Positions 16,715 to 25,980 of a stretch of 64,000 nt of DNA are shown piece by piece. Each line of letters begins with the position of its first letter. The stretch's first letter is position 1. The notes beneath the pieces are model-generated. The model did not search any database and was not told the DNA's origin. It saw only the letters and a list, made by a program, of their open reading frames with translations. The stretch covers positions 1 to 64,000 of the forward strand of contig JAJDWA010000058.1 of assembly GCA_022825825.1 (NCBI GenBank), in the 5' to 3' direction. A program made the position numbers and the translations under genes. This stretch comes from Candidatus Poribacteria bacterium. GTDB taxonomy: Bacteria > Poribacteria > WGA-4E > WGA-3G.

Positions 16715-17764
16715 ATGGCAGAAAAAACATATCGTGTTGGCGTTATTGGTTGTGGTGGTATGGGGCGTGCCCATGCGCGGAGTTGGAACGGTAGTGGTCG
16801 TGCCAAAGTTGTATCCGCATCAGACATCAGTGCAGATTCCGCCGCAAAATTTGCTGATGAGTTTTCCCTTCCAACACATTACACTGATTTTGAAGAAATG
16901 TGTCAAAAAGAGGAACTTGACATTGTAAGTATTACCACTTGGCAGAGCGTACGTGCTGAACCGACAATCGCCGCAGCTGAAAATGGAGCGTTAGGTGTTA
17001 TCACAGAAAAACCGATGGCTGCCTCTGTCGGCGATGCTCAAGACATGATGGACGCATGTGAAAAGAGCGGCACAAAATTGGTTGTCGGACATCAACGACG
17101 TTTCAGTTCACAGAACTGTGAAGCACGCAGACTTATACAAGAGGGTGCAATCGGTCAACCCCAAGCGATGTTGCGCCGTGATGGACACGGACTACTGAAT
17201 CGTGGAACGCACGAAATTGACGAAATGCGTTTTATCCTTGGCGATCCTGAGCCGCAGTGGCTTATTGGTCAGGTGGCACGCAAAACTGATCGTTGGGAAC
17301 GCCGCGTCCGAACTGAAGACCTATGTATGGCAGAAATCTGCTTTGAAGGCGGCATCCGTGGTATCTATGAAAGCGATCTGCCCGGTCCAGGACTCCGAGG
17401 TGACGCTGTATATGGCGACGATGGTCAACTCCGCCGTGGTGGCGATGGCACGATTGAACTCCTCAATAGCAAAGCAGCGGGTTGGCAGACTATCAGACCT
17501 CGCCAAAGTGAACCGAATCAGTTTTCAGAGATGTTAGCTTGGATTGAAGGTGAAGTTGAAGAGCACCGGAATGCGGGGAGACATGGACTTTGCACAATTG
17601 AAATTCTGATGGCATTTTACGAATCGGTCCGCCTCCAAGACGTTGTCACATTTCCATTAACGACACGCCCAAATCCACTTGATCTGTTAGTTGAAGGTGG
17701 CAAGTTGCCTGTGTTTAAAGAGGGGCGTTACGACATTCGTGCACCGTTCCCCGAACAGAAGTAA
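16715..17764 (+). CDS. Gfo/Idh/MocA family oxidoreductase
   Basis: A 349-residue NAD(P)-dependent sugar/inositol-type dehydrogenase. The Rossmann motif is GVIGCGGMGRAHAR (residues about 8-21), followed by the conserved EKPMA box (about 107-111) and GHQRRFSSQ. The C-terminal domain carries GRHGLCTIEILMAFYESVR. No signal peptide, hence cytoplasmic. The ATG at 16715 is preceded by GATGAGG. Substrate is unknown; members oxidise or epimerise sugars and cyclitols. The downstream gene is convergent across a palindromic repeat. Confidence 0.9.
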   Translation: MAEKTYRVGVIGCGGMGRAHARSWNGSGRAKVVSASDISADSAAKFADEFSLPTHYTDFEEMCQKEELDIVSITTWQSVRAEPTIAAAENGALGVITEKPMAASVGDAQDMMDACEKSGTKLVVGHQRRFSSQNCEARRLIQEGAIGQPQAMLRRDGHGLLNRGTHEIDEMRFILGDPEPQWLIGQVARKTDRWERRVRTEDLCMAEICFEGGIRGIYESDLPGPGLRGDAVYGDDGQLRRGGDGTIELLNSKAAGWQTIRPRQSEPNQFSEMLAWIEGEVEEHRNAGRHGLCTIEILMAFYESVRLQDVVTFPLTTRPNPLDLLVEGGKLPVFKEGRYDIRAPFPEQK

Positions 17765-17840
17765 AGTTTACAAATTCTTCCAACAGGGATAGTTTTCACA
17801 AACACATTTTTATAAATTCAATTATGTGAGCATCCGTTTA

Positions 17841-17865
17841 TAGGCGCGGTTTGAAACCGCGCCTA
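17841..17865. repeat. Palindromic repeat between convergent genes
   Basis: TAGGCGCGGTTT, one central base, AAACCGCGCCTA: a 25-base perfect palindrome of the dispersed family. It could terminate transcription from both sides, although no clear T-run follows. Confidence 0.65.
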
Positions 17866-17925
17866 CCGAAGTGTTAAATGACACAGATTTACTGTCAAGC
17901 GGATCTCCCCGCCCTTTTTATTTTT

Positions 17926-18795
17926 TTAACAGTCTACGTCTTTTCCCTCACTTCCGTATACTTCCATCCGTTCTTGTGTCGTAATATCCTCAGAACTTGC
18001 AGGTTTATAATGCAACTGGAGTGCCCGGCGCCGTTGCGATGAATGATTGACAGGACTCCCATGATGGGTCAATCCGTGCCAGAATAGACAGCCTCCCGGT
18101 TGCAGTGGGACCATCGTATCGCGGGCAATCGGCACATCGGTATCGCAAATTTGCCAATCTCTTCGTTTGAAGTGGATCATCGCTCCCTCGCTGTGAGAGC
18201 CAGGAATAATATGCATGCATCCATTTTCGGCAGTAGCTTCGTCTAATGCGATCCACACGCCGACAACGGTTGTGCCTTGTTCCAAATTAAAGTATGCACA
18301 ATCTTGATGCCAAGGTTTTTCGGAACCGTGCCGTGGCGGTTTGACTAACGCCATATCTTGAAAAAGCGCGGGTTTGTCGTCCATAATTCGCTCCAAGATA
18401 CCGAGAAGGCCTGAGTGTGCAGCTATTGCATTTAGACGTGACTCATAATTTACGTAGTTGAAGATTTTTCTGATCGCATCGCGGCGTTCATCAGTATCCA
18501 TCTCATCCTTGAGTTTCGCGAGTTTCGGCTCAAATTGAATTGCCCGAAAGTCAGGGTTTTTGCCATCCATCAAATGTACCATACCCGCTAAAGCATCCTG
18601 AACTTCATTACCAGTAAAAGCGTCTTCAATGACAAGGTAACCGTGCTGATGGAAATATTCAATATCGGCATCGGTTACCGCTGAAAAACCACCAGAGATG
18701 CTATCTGCTACTGTATCAAAACGGTAGAGGTCGTCGGGGTACGGAATTGGTCTGGTAGCAAAGTCTTTAAGTTCGGCAGTCGATGGCTGATTCAT
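17926..18795 (-). CDS. Phytanoyl-CoA dioxygenase (PhyH) family protein
   Basis: A 289-residue Fe(II)/2-oxoglutarate oxygenase. The cupin iron ligands are HxD in PWHQDCAYF (about residues 167-169) and the distal His in the THHGSPVNHSSQRRRALQ region, with the following Arg for 2-oxoglutarate. The helical N-terminus YFHQHGYLVIEDAF is typical. Family members hydroxylate fatty acyl chains, phosphonates, quaternary amines or alkaloids; this one cannot be assigned. It is the last gene of a truA-HD-PhyH operon, 5 bases after the HD gene. Confidence 0.9.
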   Translation of the reverse strand: MNQPSTAELKDFATRPIPYPDDLYRFDTVADSISGGFSAVTDADIEYFHQHGYLVIEDAFTGNEVQDALAGMVHLMDGKNPDFRAIQFEPKLAKLKDEMDTDERRDAIRKIFNYVNYESRLNAIAAHSGLLGILERIMDDKPALFQDMALVKPPRHGSEKPWHQDCAYFNLEQGTTVVGVWIALDEATAENGCMHIIPGSHSEGAMIHFKRRDWQICDTDVPIARDTMVPLQPGGCLFWHGLTHHGSPVNHSSQRRRALQLHYKPASSEDITTQERMEVYGSEGKDVDC

Positions 18796-18800
18796 ATTAA

Positions 18801-19820
18801 TTACTCCTTAATTTCTCCTCTGCTTTCTTGTTCAAATAACGTCAAGAAATCGTTAACGCGAGCAACAGCAGCTTGGGCACGTTCACGTGCTGATTCACTT
18901 TTCTCCTCTTCAGCAATCCACTGCTGTCGTTGCGGAAGCCATTCTGTTTGGAGATAATTGAGTTGATTCAGGAAGTGTGGGTCTTCTGTTTCACTGACAA
19001 AATACTCAATTACGCCGAGTAATCCGTATTTGCGGTTGATCTCCATATCGTTTAATTCATCTACCATTTGGGCAAAGAGGCGTTGATTTCGATCCTGTCT
19101 GATTTGACCTACTTCACGGGACGATTCAGTTAGCAGTTTATCAACAAATTCCTGCTTGGAATTTATCCAACGCGGCAGATTTCTGACATACTCCTCCAAA
19201 TCAAAATTTCCGCGTTGAAGTGCAAAATAGGCGTGGATATGGATATTGCGAAAAAAGCCGGTATACCCAACATTCGGATCCATAGTATCAGCATCGTAAA
19301 GGATCTGATTTTCTATGTTACCATATAGCAGCTTAAAATCTTCAGCAGTAAGATTCATCGGCTTCAAGTGTGCCAAAACAACAGACGTTGCGGCTTCCAC
19401 AAACGCAGGCTCAAAATCGTACATCGCCAAAATGTTTTCAGTTATGACTGCCCCAGATTCATGATGCACCTTTCCGTTTAGATTGTGCTTTTCATAAAGT
19501 TCTGTGACAATGTTTTTCCGTGCAGGCGTGAGCATTTCGTTTAACCAAAAACCGTTGTGGTCAAGGATTCGTTTTCCGTTATCATCAGTTAAAATGGCAC
19601 CATCATAACGTTTGGTAATGTCGTGTAGCGTTCCTGCGACTTCTAACAGTTTGACATCACCCCCTTCGCGTCTGCCGAGTTCCATACTCATCGCGCGGAC
19701 ACGCATTGTGTGGTTCCACGTATAGTGCCGCCATTGAAATCCAACTCTGTTGTGTTCCCACAGACTAAAAGTTTCCGTAACCAGTGTTTCCAGTTCATTC
19801 AAGACTTGGGCGTAATTCAT
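18801..19820 (-). CDS. HD domain-containing protein
   Basis: A 339-residue protein with an N-terminal HD phosphohydrolase domain: His in WNHTMRVR (about residue 36), the HD doublet in AGTLHDITKRYDG (about 66-67), and further acidic metal ligand in LYDADTMDP. The C-terminal half is helical with a long charged segment (EEEKSESARERAQAAVARV) and no recognised domain. It is likely a metal-dependent phosphohydrolase acting on nucleotides. It sits between truA and PhyH in one operon with gaps of 17 and 5 bases. Confidence 0.8.
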   Translation of the reverse strand: MNYAQVLNELETLVTETFSLWEHNRVGFQWRHYTWNHTMRVRAMSMELGRREGGDVKLLEVAGTLHDITKRYDGAILTDDNGKRILDHNGFWLNEMLTPARKNIVTELYEKHNLNGKVHHESGAVITENILAMYDFEPAFVEAATSVVLAHLKPMNLTAEDFKLLYGNIENQILYDADTMDPNVGYTGFFRNIHIHAYFALQRGNFDLEEYVRNLPRWINSKQEFVDKLLTESSREVGQIRQDRNQRLFAQMVDELNDMEINRKYGLLGVIEYFVSETEDPHFLNQLNYLQTEWLPQRQQWIAEEEKSESARERAQAAVARVNDFLTLFEQESRGEIKE

Positions 19821-19837
19821 AAAAACCTCGTTTTTCG

Positions 19838-20593
19838 TTAGTCATTATATTCAACACGAATAAGGGATAATCCGTGGGCAGGGGCTGATGGCCCCGCTAA
19901 TGCCCTGTCCTCCGCCTCTAATATGCTGTGAAACTGAGCACATGCATTTTCGATATTACCAGAAGCATGTTTGGTACATTTTAAGATTGTACCGACAATA
20001 GCACGGACCATTCCTCGCAAAAACGAATTCGCTTCAATTTCAAAGTAGACACAATCGTCTACTTTCCAACAGTGTGCCTCAAAAATCTTACACACGGGAT
20101 TCAATCTATCACTTCCAGTTTTTTGGAAAGAGGAAAAATCCCATTTTCCTACGATGCTTTGGCAGATAGCATTGACTGATTTTAGATCAATTGGTGCAGG
20201 GTAGAAATAAGCAGTGTGCCGCAAAAGTGCGGATGGATAAGGTCGATTTAAAATCGTATACCGATATCGCCGACTCGTTGCGCTGAACCGTGCATGAAAA
20301 TCTGCATCCACTTCTGTAACAGAACAGACAACTATGTCTCGTGGTAATAGCGTATTAAGCCCTTTCTGAAAAGCGACTTGAGGGATCGACGAATCGGTAT
20401 GAAAATTTGCTACCTGTCCTTCAGCATGAACGCCAGTGTCTGTTCTGCCTGCTCCGATAATTTGTATCGGTGTTTTCGTTAACTGTGTCAACGCCTCCTC
20501 GACTGCTCCCTGAACTGTTGGGAGGTCGGGTTGTGTCTGCCATCCGTGATAATTGGTGCCATCATATTCAAGCACAAGTTTGATATTTCGCAT
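19838..20593 (-). CDS. truA: tRNA pseudouridine(38-40) synthase
   Basis: A 251-residue enzyme that isomerises uridines 38-40 in the tRNA anticodon arm. It has the N-terminal LVLEYDGTNYHGWQTQ, the catalytic Asp in GAGRTDTGVHAEGQVANF (about residue 52), and FRGMVRAIVGTI-like segment SFLRGMVRAIVG near the end. Length is standard. The ATG at 20593 lies downstream of a good promoter (20634-20661). Confidence 0.95.
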   Translation of the reverse strand: MRNIKLVLEYDGTNYHGWQTQPDLPTVQGAVEEALTQLTKTPIQIIGAGRTDTGVHAEGQVANFHTDSSIPQVAFQKGLNTLLPRDIVVCSVTEVDADFHARFSATSRRYRYTILNRPYPSALLRHTAYFYPAPIDLKSVNAICQSIVGKWDFSSFQKTGSDRLNPVCKIFEAHCWKVDDCVYFEIEANSFLRGMVRAIVGTILKCTKHASGNIENACAQFHSILEAEDRALAGPSAPAHGLSLIRVEYND

Positions 20594-20633
20594 TATGTCA
20601 CGCTTAAACGTCTAAGCACGCTGGTACATACAG

Positions 20634-20661
20634 ATTATCACATGCTGTATTTAAGTGTCAA
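20634..20661 (-). promoter_or_regulatory. Predicted promoter of the truA operon
   Basis: On the minus strand TTGACA (20656-20661), 16-base spacer, GATAAT (20634-20639). Confidence 0.6.
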
Positions 20662-20849
20662 ATGAATTTTATTTTTAGTAGATATGTGAATATTTTAGAC
20701 TGAACGTTGGGTAGCGGTCTTTTGTCTGAACCATGATTTTTGGGATTGGGGAGGGGTATAATATTAAAAAGGTAGACGTGATAGCATTCAGCAGGAAACC
20801 TACTCACCATCACGCCGTAGACTTTATTTGAGTTTTCTCAATCTGCATC

Positions 20850-21827
20850 CTATACACGTTGGTTCCTATCGCGTTCGTTCAGGGCTTGTAAAAACACGTC
20901 AAAACTGGATTCCCGGACTGCGGTGTGATGGAGTTCTGTCAACTGATCAATGTTCGGAATAGTTTCAAGTGCTTGTGTCACGTGTTGCAAATCTCGCTGT
21001 GAAAACCGCTCAGTCAACACAGCAAGGATATTTTGGATAACCATTTCTCGGGCACCTTGTTCAATACCTTGTTCAATACCTTGTTCAATACCTTGTTCAA
21101 TACCTTGTTCAATACCTTGTTCAATGACTTGTTCAACGACTCGTTCATAGATTTGTTTTTCTAAGAGTTGATAAAAAGGAGATTCTTTCATGATTTCCTC
21201 CAATATAACGTTTTGAAAAAAGAGCGGGTCATGGGTTAAACTACCCAAAGTTGAAAGTGCTATCAACAGTGTGCCGCGCGTCTGTTCGTCAACAGGGGCT
21301 GCCTCGGTTACCGCCACACATTTCCGTAACCAGGTCTCTGTCGTCATGCCAGCAGCCGGTTTCATCAAGGGCGTGAACGGTAGTAATCCTACTGAGGCGG
21401 CATCTAAAAACGTTTCACCTTCTAAATCTGACAACCGGATCACTTGATACTTGTGTTCTAAACGGAACTTCTCATTGCCATAACTATAACTGCCGGGGTC
21501 CGTCTGTCCTGCATTCGGTGCTAAATACAACACTACAGAGTACACCGGTATTTCATAACGCAGCAAGAGCGTGCTTGCATACGCCAATACACGTAACGGC
21601 ATCGGTTTATCTCGACTATCCTCTGTTTGCACCTCTATATGTAGCAGCACCTCTTCACCGTTCAAACGCACCTTGAAGGTCATATCGTTGCGATGCACCT
21701 TAATCGTCTGTTGTTCCGTGTCAAGTTTATCAAGCACTTCAAAATCAGATGTTTCAAAAGCGAGCCTCACAAACTCGTCTGCAAACCGGTCCATCAAGTG
21801 TTTTACGAGTTCGTCATATTGTGCCAT
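20850..21827 (-). CDS. Rpn-family / PD-(D/E)XK nuclease-like protein
   Basis: A 325-residue protein of the recombination-promoting nuclease (Rpn/putative transposase) type, common in genomes with many mobile elements. The nuclease core is suggested by EVLLHIEVQTEDSRDKPMPLRVLAYASTLLLRY (E-x-Q with following helix). The C-terminal part has a repetitive EQGI linker (about residues 232-257) made of 12-bp repeats, then a helical ending. The ATG at 21827 is the first Met. It is isolated from other genes by 250 to 600 bases. DNA cleavage is inferred from the family. Confidence 0.75.
   Translation of the reverse strand: MAQYDELVKHLMDRFADEFVRLAFETSDFEVLDKLDTEQQTIKVHRNDMTFKVRLNGEEVLLHIEVQTEDSRDKPMPLRVLAYASTLLLRYEIPVYSVVLYLAPNAGQTDPGSYSYGNEKFRLEHKYQVIRLSDLEGETFLDAASVGLLPFTPLMKPAAGMTTETWLRKCVAVTEAAPVDEQTRGTLLIALSTLGSLTHDPLFFQNVILEEIMKESPFYQLLEKQIYERVVEQVIEQGIEQGIEQGIEQGIEQGIEQGAREMVIQNILAVLTERFSQRDLQHVTQALETIPNIDQLTELHHTAVRESSFDVFLQALNERDRNQRV
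21054..21149. repeat. Tandem 12-bp repeat inside the Rpn-like gene
   Basis: Six perfect copies of ACCTTGTTCAAT (21054-21125), followed by two degenerate ones to 21149. On the coding strand this gives repeated Glu-Gln-Gly-Ile. Copy-number change would alter length by four residues without a frameshift. Confidence 0.9.
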
Positions 21828-22431
21828 ATCAATAGGATACCACTGTTTTCAGAAAAATGTCAATCTTATTTTTTGGGTGTGTCCAGTTTTTGGCATGTGT
21901 CCTTCTGAATCGTGGATTATCACGGAGGACGCAGAGGACGCGGAAAGACGATATATTTGGCCACAACGGCACATTTTGTGAAAATGATTTAGGATGTGCA
22001 AGAACATCCTCCGTGTTTTCCATGTCCTCCGCGATTCGGGCAGAAAAGAAATCAGAATGAATAAATTAATCTTCATATAAATGCGCAGTTTGTAGAGCGT
22101 ATCTCATAAATCTGATTTTGTTAGATTTCGCTCTATCTTATCCAACTCCCACTCCTATTGTAGGGGCGGGTCCCCGGGGAATGCCTAAAGACGAATGCAC
22201 CAAATCAACGGTATGAATGCCATTTAGGCATTCCCGGGGACCTCTCTCCAAGTGGTTTGTGAGACGGGCTGTAGTTAAATCGGGCGGACAAGGAACTCCA
22301 ACAGGAGAGATGAGATGGTTAATGCCAAAATATTTACACACCGTAGAATGGGAAATGGGGTGCATCTATTTTTGATATATGATACGATAAGAACATATTC
22401 AAAAAATGGACTGCTGGAGGTAAAAAACATA
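21828..22431. other. Repeat-rich intergenic region
   Basis: No gene is supported; small open frames on both strands are made by repeats. About 21908-22036 has inverted, imperfect GGAGGACGCAGAGGACGCGGA-type sequences at both ends. A 13-base word TATCTCATAAATC (22100-22112) is shared with the terminal repeats at 34188 and 34290. A large inverted repeat lies at 22169-22242. Confidence 0.5.
22169..22242. repeat. Inverted repeat with 33-base loop
   Basis: GGTCCCCGGGGAATGCCTAAA (one base longer) at 22169-22189 and TTTAGGCATTCCCGGGGACC at 22223-22242 pair over about 20 bp with a single bulge. The GC-rich ends could form a stable hairpin in the leader of the following gene. Origin as a small mobile palindrome or a terminator are both possible; no T-run follows. 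Confidence 0.7.
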
Positions 22432-23523
22432 ATGAGTCGTGTCCGGATAGGTGTTATCGGGTGTGGCGCAATTGCCCAGGTTCACCATTTGCCGAACCTA
22501 AATCAACTTCACAGAGAATTTGAGGTGTCACTTGTTTGTGACTTGTCATCGGGAGCAGCGGAAGCAGCTGCTAAAAGATTCAACGTCCCCCAATTTGTAA
22601 CAGATTATACCAAACTTTTAGACAGTGATGTTGATGCTGTGCTGCTGTGCCATGGTGATCCGAAAACGGAAGTTGCACTGGCAGCGTTTGAGGCGGGAAA
22701 GCATGTCTTTATTGAAAAACCTGTTTGCTTTTCATTACAAGAGATTGATGCGATGATTGCCGCCCAACAGAAAGCGGGCAAAGTCGCACAAGCAGGTTAC
22801 ATGAAGGTGCATGACCCTGCCTTCCAACTTGCAAAGCGCGAGGTTGAAACAATGGAAAGTTATCGGTTTGTTCAGATAAATCACTTACATCCGAACAATA
22901 GATTGCACCTGAACCAATTTGACGTGGAGCGGTTTGATGATATTCCTGCGGATGCGTTCGCGCCTGCACATGCTGCACGTGTATCGGCCCGGAGAGAAGC
23001 AATAGGTGATGTCCCACCAGAAGCGGAACGCGCGTTTTTCCTACTTTCTGGTAGTATGATTCACGATATCTACAGTTTACGTGTGATGTTGGGCTCACCG
23101 AGTGAAGTCATAAGCGCTGAAGTATGGTCTGATGGACAAGGTGTAAACATCGTTTTGGGTTTTCCGAACGGTGCGCGCTGTATCGCAACTTGGGTGGACC
23201 TACCTGATTTATGGGATTTTAGGGAAACGTTAGAAATCTACGGAAATAATAAACGCGTGCTGGTGTCGTATCCTACCGGTTTTTCACGAGGGATCCTATC
23301 CGAGGTTACAGTCCAAGGTATTGACTCAGATGGGACAACTTATAGTAAAAACCCTGCTATAGAATGGGAAAGTGCTTTTGTTCGGGAACTCCGTCATTTT
23401 CACGCGTGTATCACGGAAGGTGAGTCGTGTTGGACCTCTCTTGAGTCTGCGCGGGATGATATTGAGCTGATTATAAATATCGTTAAATGTTATATGGATA
23501 GGTCACCTGTTAAGTGTGAATAA
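22432..23523 (+). CDS. Gfo/Idh/MocA family oxidoreductase
   Basis: A 363-residue NAD(P)-dependent oxidoreductase. Rossmann motif GVIGCGAIAQVHHLPNL (about residues 6-22), FIEKPVCFS (the EKP box, about 95-103) and GYMKVHDPAF follow the family order. The C-terminal part has RHFHACITEGESCWTSLESARDDIELI. The ATG at 22432 has GGAGG at 22416-22420; a longer frame from 22315 has no ribosome site and would add residues before the Rossmann strand. Substrate not known. Distinct from the 16715 gene, not a close duplicate. Confidence 0.88.
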   Translation: MSRVRIGVIGCGAIAQVHHLPNLNQLHREFEVSLVCDLSSGAAEAAAKRFNVPQFVTDYTKLLDSDVDAVLLCHGDPKTEVALAAFEAGKHVFIEKPVCFSLQEIDAMIAAQQKAGKVAQAGYMKVHDPAFQLAKREVETMESYRFVQINHLHPNNRLHLNQFDVERFDDIPADAFAPAHAARVSARREAIGDVPPEAERAFFLLSGSMIHDIYSLRVMLGSPSEVISAEVWSDGQGVNIVLGFPNGARCIATWVDLPDLWDFRETLEIYGNNKRVLVSYPTGFSRGILSEVTVQGIDSDGTTYSKNPAIEWESAFVRELRHFHACITEGESCWTSLESARDDIELIINIVKCYMDRSPVKCE

Positions 23524-23620
23524 GTGCTGGAAGGAACATAAAGGAATTGCAGTACAAGTAAAATCGGGCTACAAAGCCTTCAATAAAGAGATACTCTTTG
23601 GGCAAATATAAGTAAAAAAA

Positions 23621-23648
23621 GAAATGCGGGCAGGTACAAAACCTGCCC
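23621..23648 (-). terminator. Rho-independent terminator of the S55-like gene
   Basis: On the minus strand GGGCAGGT, loop, ACCTGCCC (arms 23641-23648 and 23628-23635), then GCATTTCTTTTTTT. It lies 27 bases after the stop codon. Confidence 0.75.
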
Positions 23649-23674
23649 ACAGATAGAGTAGCTGTGAATATAAA

Positions 23675-25765
23675 TTATTCAACTTCTGGTTCAGTTTCAA
23701 CTTCTGCATCAGGCCCTGCTTCTGGTTCAGTTTCAACTTCAATTTCCATCGGTTGAACTTCTATTTCTATCTCTGTTTCACCTGTTACGATAAAGCGGTT
23801 GACAATCAATCCCGTGCCAGTGATAGGTATTGGACGCGGGGTTGGGACCAGGTCATCCATCATCTCTTCTTCATCAATTATTTCAACTATTTCACCCTCT
23901 TCAGGGGGCTCATCATCTTCGTCTGGTGTTTCACCATCTCCAGGTGCTACTTCTTTGTCTGGCACTTCACCCCCCTCTGGCGGAAGTTGATCATCTTCAG
24001 GGGATCTTAAACTTTCTAATAATTCTGAGGAAAGCGCTTCAAAGAACTTTTCAAAAAAATCTCCTATCCCTATGTCTCCCACCGCAGGATCTTCTTCTGT
24101 TATTGTCGCAAGCGTTACGAGGACTAATCCCTTATCGAACTGCCTATCTTTCAGTTGCCCGATCAGTTGATCTAAACTTTCTGGGGATGGAGCAGATGGA
24201 TCACTGAATGGATTAAAGCCATATTCAGTTGCAGCGGCTATAGATAAGGTAGCTGGTCCAGAAATGAAAAGCTCAGGAATCTGCAGTTTCACTTCTCTAT
24301 ACATCTTGCGGTTCCGTCCTGCAGCACTCCAGTGTGGCAGCATCTCAACAACAAAAGTTGCCTCTTCACCTTGTTTGACTTCTCCGATAACATGAATATC
24401 AGTTATTTCTGTGTGGAGAATGTTCGGAATGTCAATGATAGAGATGTATATTTCATCTATGGTAGTTCTGCCTGCACCATTGGCAAGAATATCAGTAAAC
24501 GAGTCAACGATTATACCTACGTTTTCCAGGACGGCTTCATACGGATCTGGTGCAATGCTCCTGAAAGATTCTGTGTAGACGTTTTTAGTCTCTTTAAAAC
24601 TGATTGCAACGTTTGCTTCAATAGTTCCTGCACTAATCTCACTACGAATTGCGTCCAAGGTTGTAGCAGCTACGATTGGGATTGCCCATTCTTGTCCATA
24701 GGCCACTTTGTGGTGTGTTTGAACTGCCCCTCGTCTATTGACAGGTTGATAAGCGACTGTTACGGGAATCATTGGTGGTAATTTGCCAAGCTCGCCAACA
24801 ATTCCTGCTCTGAGGTCTTTGGTTACTGTGCCGATTGGATTGCCATAAGCCGTTGCGGATTTATATGCTACCTGTGTACTAGGAACGATTCCGTCCACGA
24901 CAGCTCTATATACTGGTAATGCCACCTGTCCATCACGGAACATCTCATGACCGAATGCAACAAATTTATCGCCATAAACTTGTGTCACAGTTCCAAAACC
25001 TATACTGTTAACAACGTCACCCGTTACAATAGCGACACCTATCATATCGCCTGCTGAAAGATTAGACGATGCGTTCGCGGGCGGTGCTGCTGGTGCCCCA
25101 CCGATTCTGGAAAAGAATTCAACATTATTGAATCGTGTATCGGCAAGGTGTGAAGAGAGTTGTTGCAGTCTATTGTTGTCAATTCCGGAAATCGTAATAG
25201 GTGTTTTGACTGCGGTATAGGTGGAATTGACGACGGCACCTGGTGCGGCGGGTGCGGGGTTCAAAAATTCTCCAAATGTGTGGTGGGCCAGTGTTGCCTC
25301 CATCGCGTCAATCGGGGTTACCCAGAACCGATGTGGTGCCTTCGCCCATGCATCACCATACGCAAGCGCACCGAAAACACGTCCATGAGTGCCAACAGGA
25401 CTTCCAGACAGGCCTTGCGCCAGGCCGCCCATCGCAGTAACGGCTTCATCTGTCAACACACACTCGTAAAGTGGGAATCCGTAACGGGAATCTTGAACTC
25501 TACGAAATTCTGCCTCAACTATTACTTTACTTGTGCCTTCAATGGCGGTAATGATTTCAATAGGTGTTTTTGTCGCGAGTTTGCGGACTTCATCTTCATA
25601 CATACTTTCAAGTTTAACTTCACCGACCACCGGTGCCGCGACAAAACCATCTGTAGCACTATTGATCGTTGGATTCTGAGTTTGAGCTTGCTCTTCATCA
25701 GAGGAACAACTCAACTGGCATAGGATCACGATTGCGATTCCCGCTAAAACAAAAAAACGTTTCAC
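23675..25765 (-). CDS. SpoIVB/S55 peptidase-like lipoprotein
   Basis: A 696-residue envelope protein. The signal peptide ends at LSCSS, a lipobox with Cys about residue 20. An S55-type region follows: PLYECVLTDEAVTAMGGLAQGLSGSPVGTHGRV..., where LSGSP matches the catalytic-Ser box of SpoIVB (GMSGSP), then VTQVYGDKFVAFGHEMF, similar to the family's GHxM box. The last 100 residues are an acidic, low-complexity Pro/Glu tail (GETPDEDDEPPEEGE and repeated EVETEPE). The start is GTG at 25765 with AGGAG eight bases before. No sporulation genes are near, so it is likely an envelope regulator or self-processing protease. Function is inferred. Confidence 0.75.
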   Translation of the reverse strand: MKRFFVLAGIAIVILCQLSCSSDEEQAQTQNPTINSATDGFVAAPVVGEVKLESMYEDEVRKLATKTPIEIITAIEGTSKVIVEAEFRRVQDSRYGFPLYECVLTDEAVTAMGGLAQGLSGSPVGTHGRVFGALAYGDAWAKAPHRFWVTPIDAMEATLAHHTFGEFLNPAPAAPGAVVNSTYTAVKTPITISGIDNNRLQQLSSHLADTRFNNVEFFSRIGGAPAAPPANASSNLSAGDMIGVAIVTGDVVNSIGFGTVTQVYGDKFVAFGHEMFRDGQVALPVYRAVVDGIVPSTQVAYKSATAYGNPIGTVTKDLRAGIVGELGKLPPMIPVTVAYQPVNRRGAVQTHHKVAYGQEWAIPIVAATTLDAIRSEISAGTIEANVAISFKETKNVYTESFRSIAPDPYEAVLENVGIIVDSFTDILANGAGRTTIDEIYISIIDIPNILHTEITDIHVIGEVKQGEEATFVVEMLPHWSAAGRNRKMYREVKLQIPELFISGPATLSIAAATEYGFNPFSDPSAPSPESLDQLIGQLKDRQFDKGLVLVTLATITEEDPAVGDIGIGDFFEKFFEALSSELLESLRSPEDDQLPPEGGEVPDKEVAPGDGETPDEDDEPPEEGEIVEIIDEEEMMDDLVPTPRPIPITGTGLIVNRFIVTGETEIEIEVQPMEIEVETEPEAGPDAEVETEPEVE

Positions 25766-25980
25766 TATATGTCTCCTAACTAATTTTATCTCTGGTTTTA
25801 ATAGATAATTGAAATGAAAATTTATTTCCGATTTGAGTTAATTTGAATCTATTTGATAAAATAGGCGGACTATTGAGTTAAATGAAATAATTTCTATTGG
25901 CTCAATTGCAATTTTAAATAGAATAACGATTTTTGGTCGGATTATGATTTAAATTGTGCAGCCCAAATTAACACAACTCG

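Noticed and set aside
21054..21149. 12-bp repeats as on/off phase variation
   Set aside because: The unit is a multiple of three, so slippage cannot shift the frame.
21829..22076. Overlapping small frames on both strands upstream of the Rpn-like gene
   Set aside because: They are generated by inverted repeat DNA, lack ribosome sites and overlap each other.
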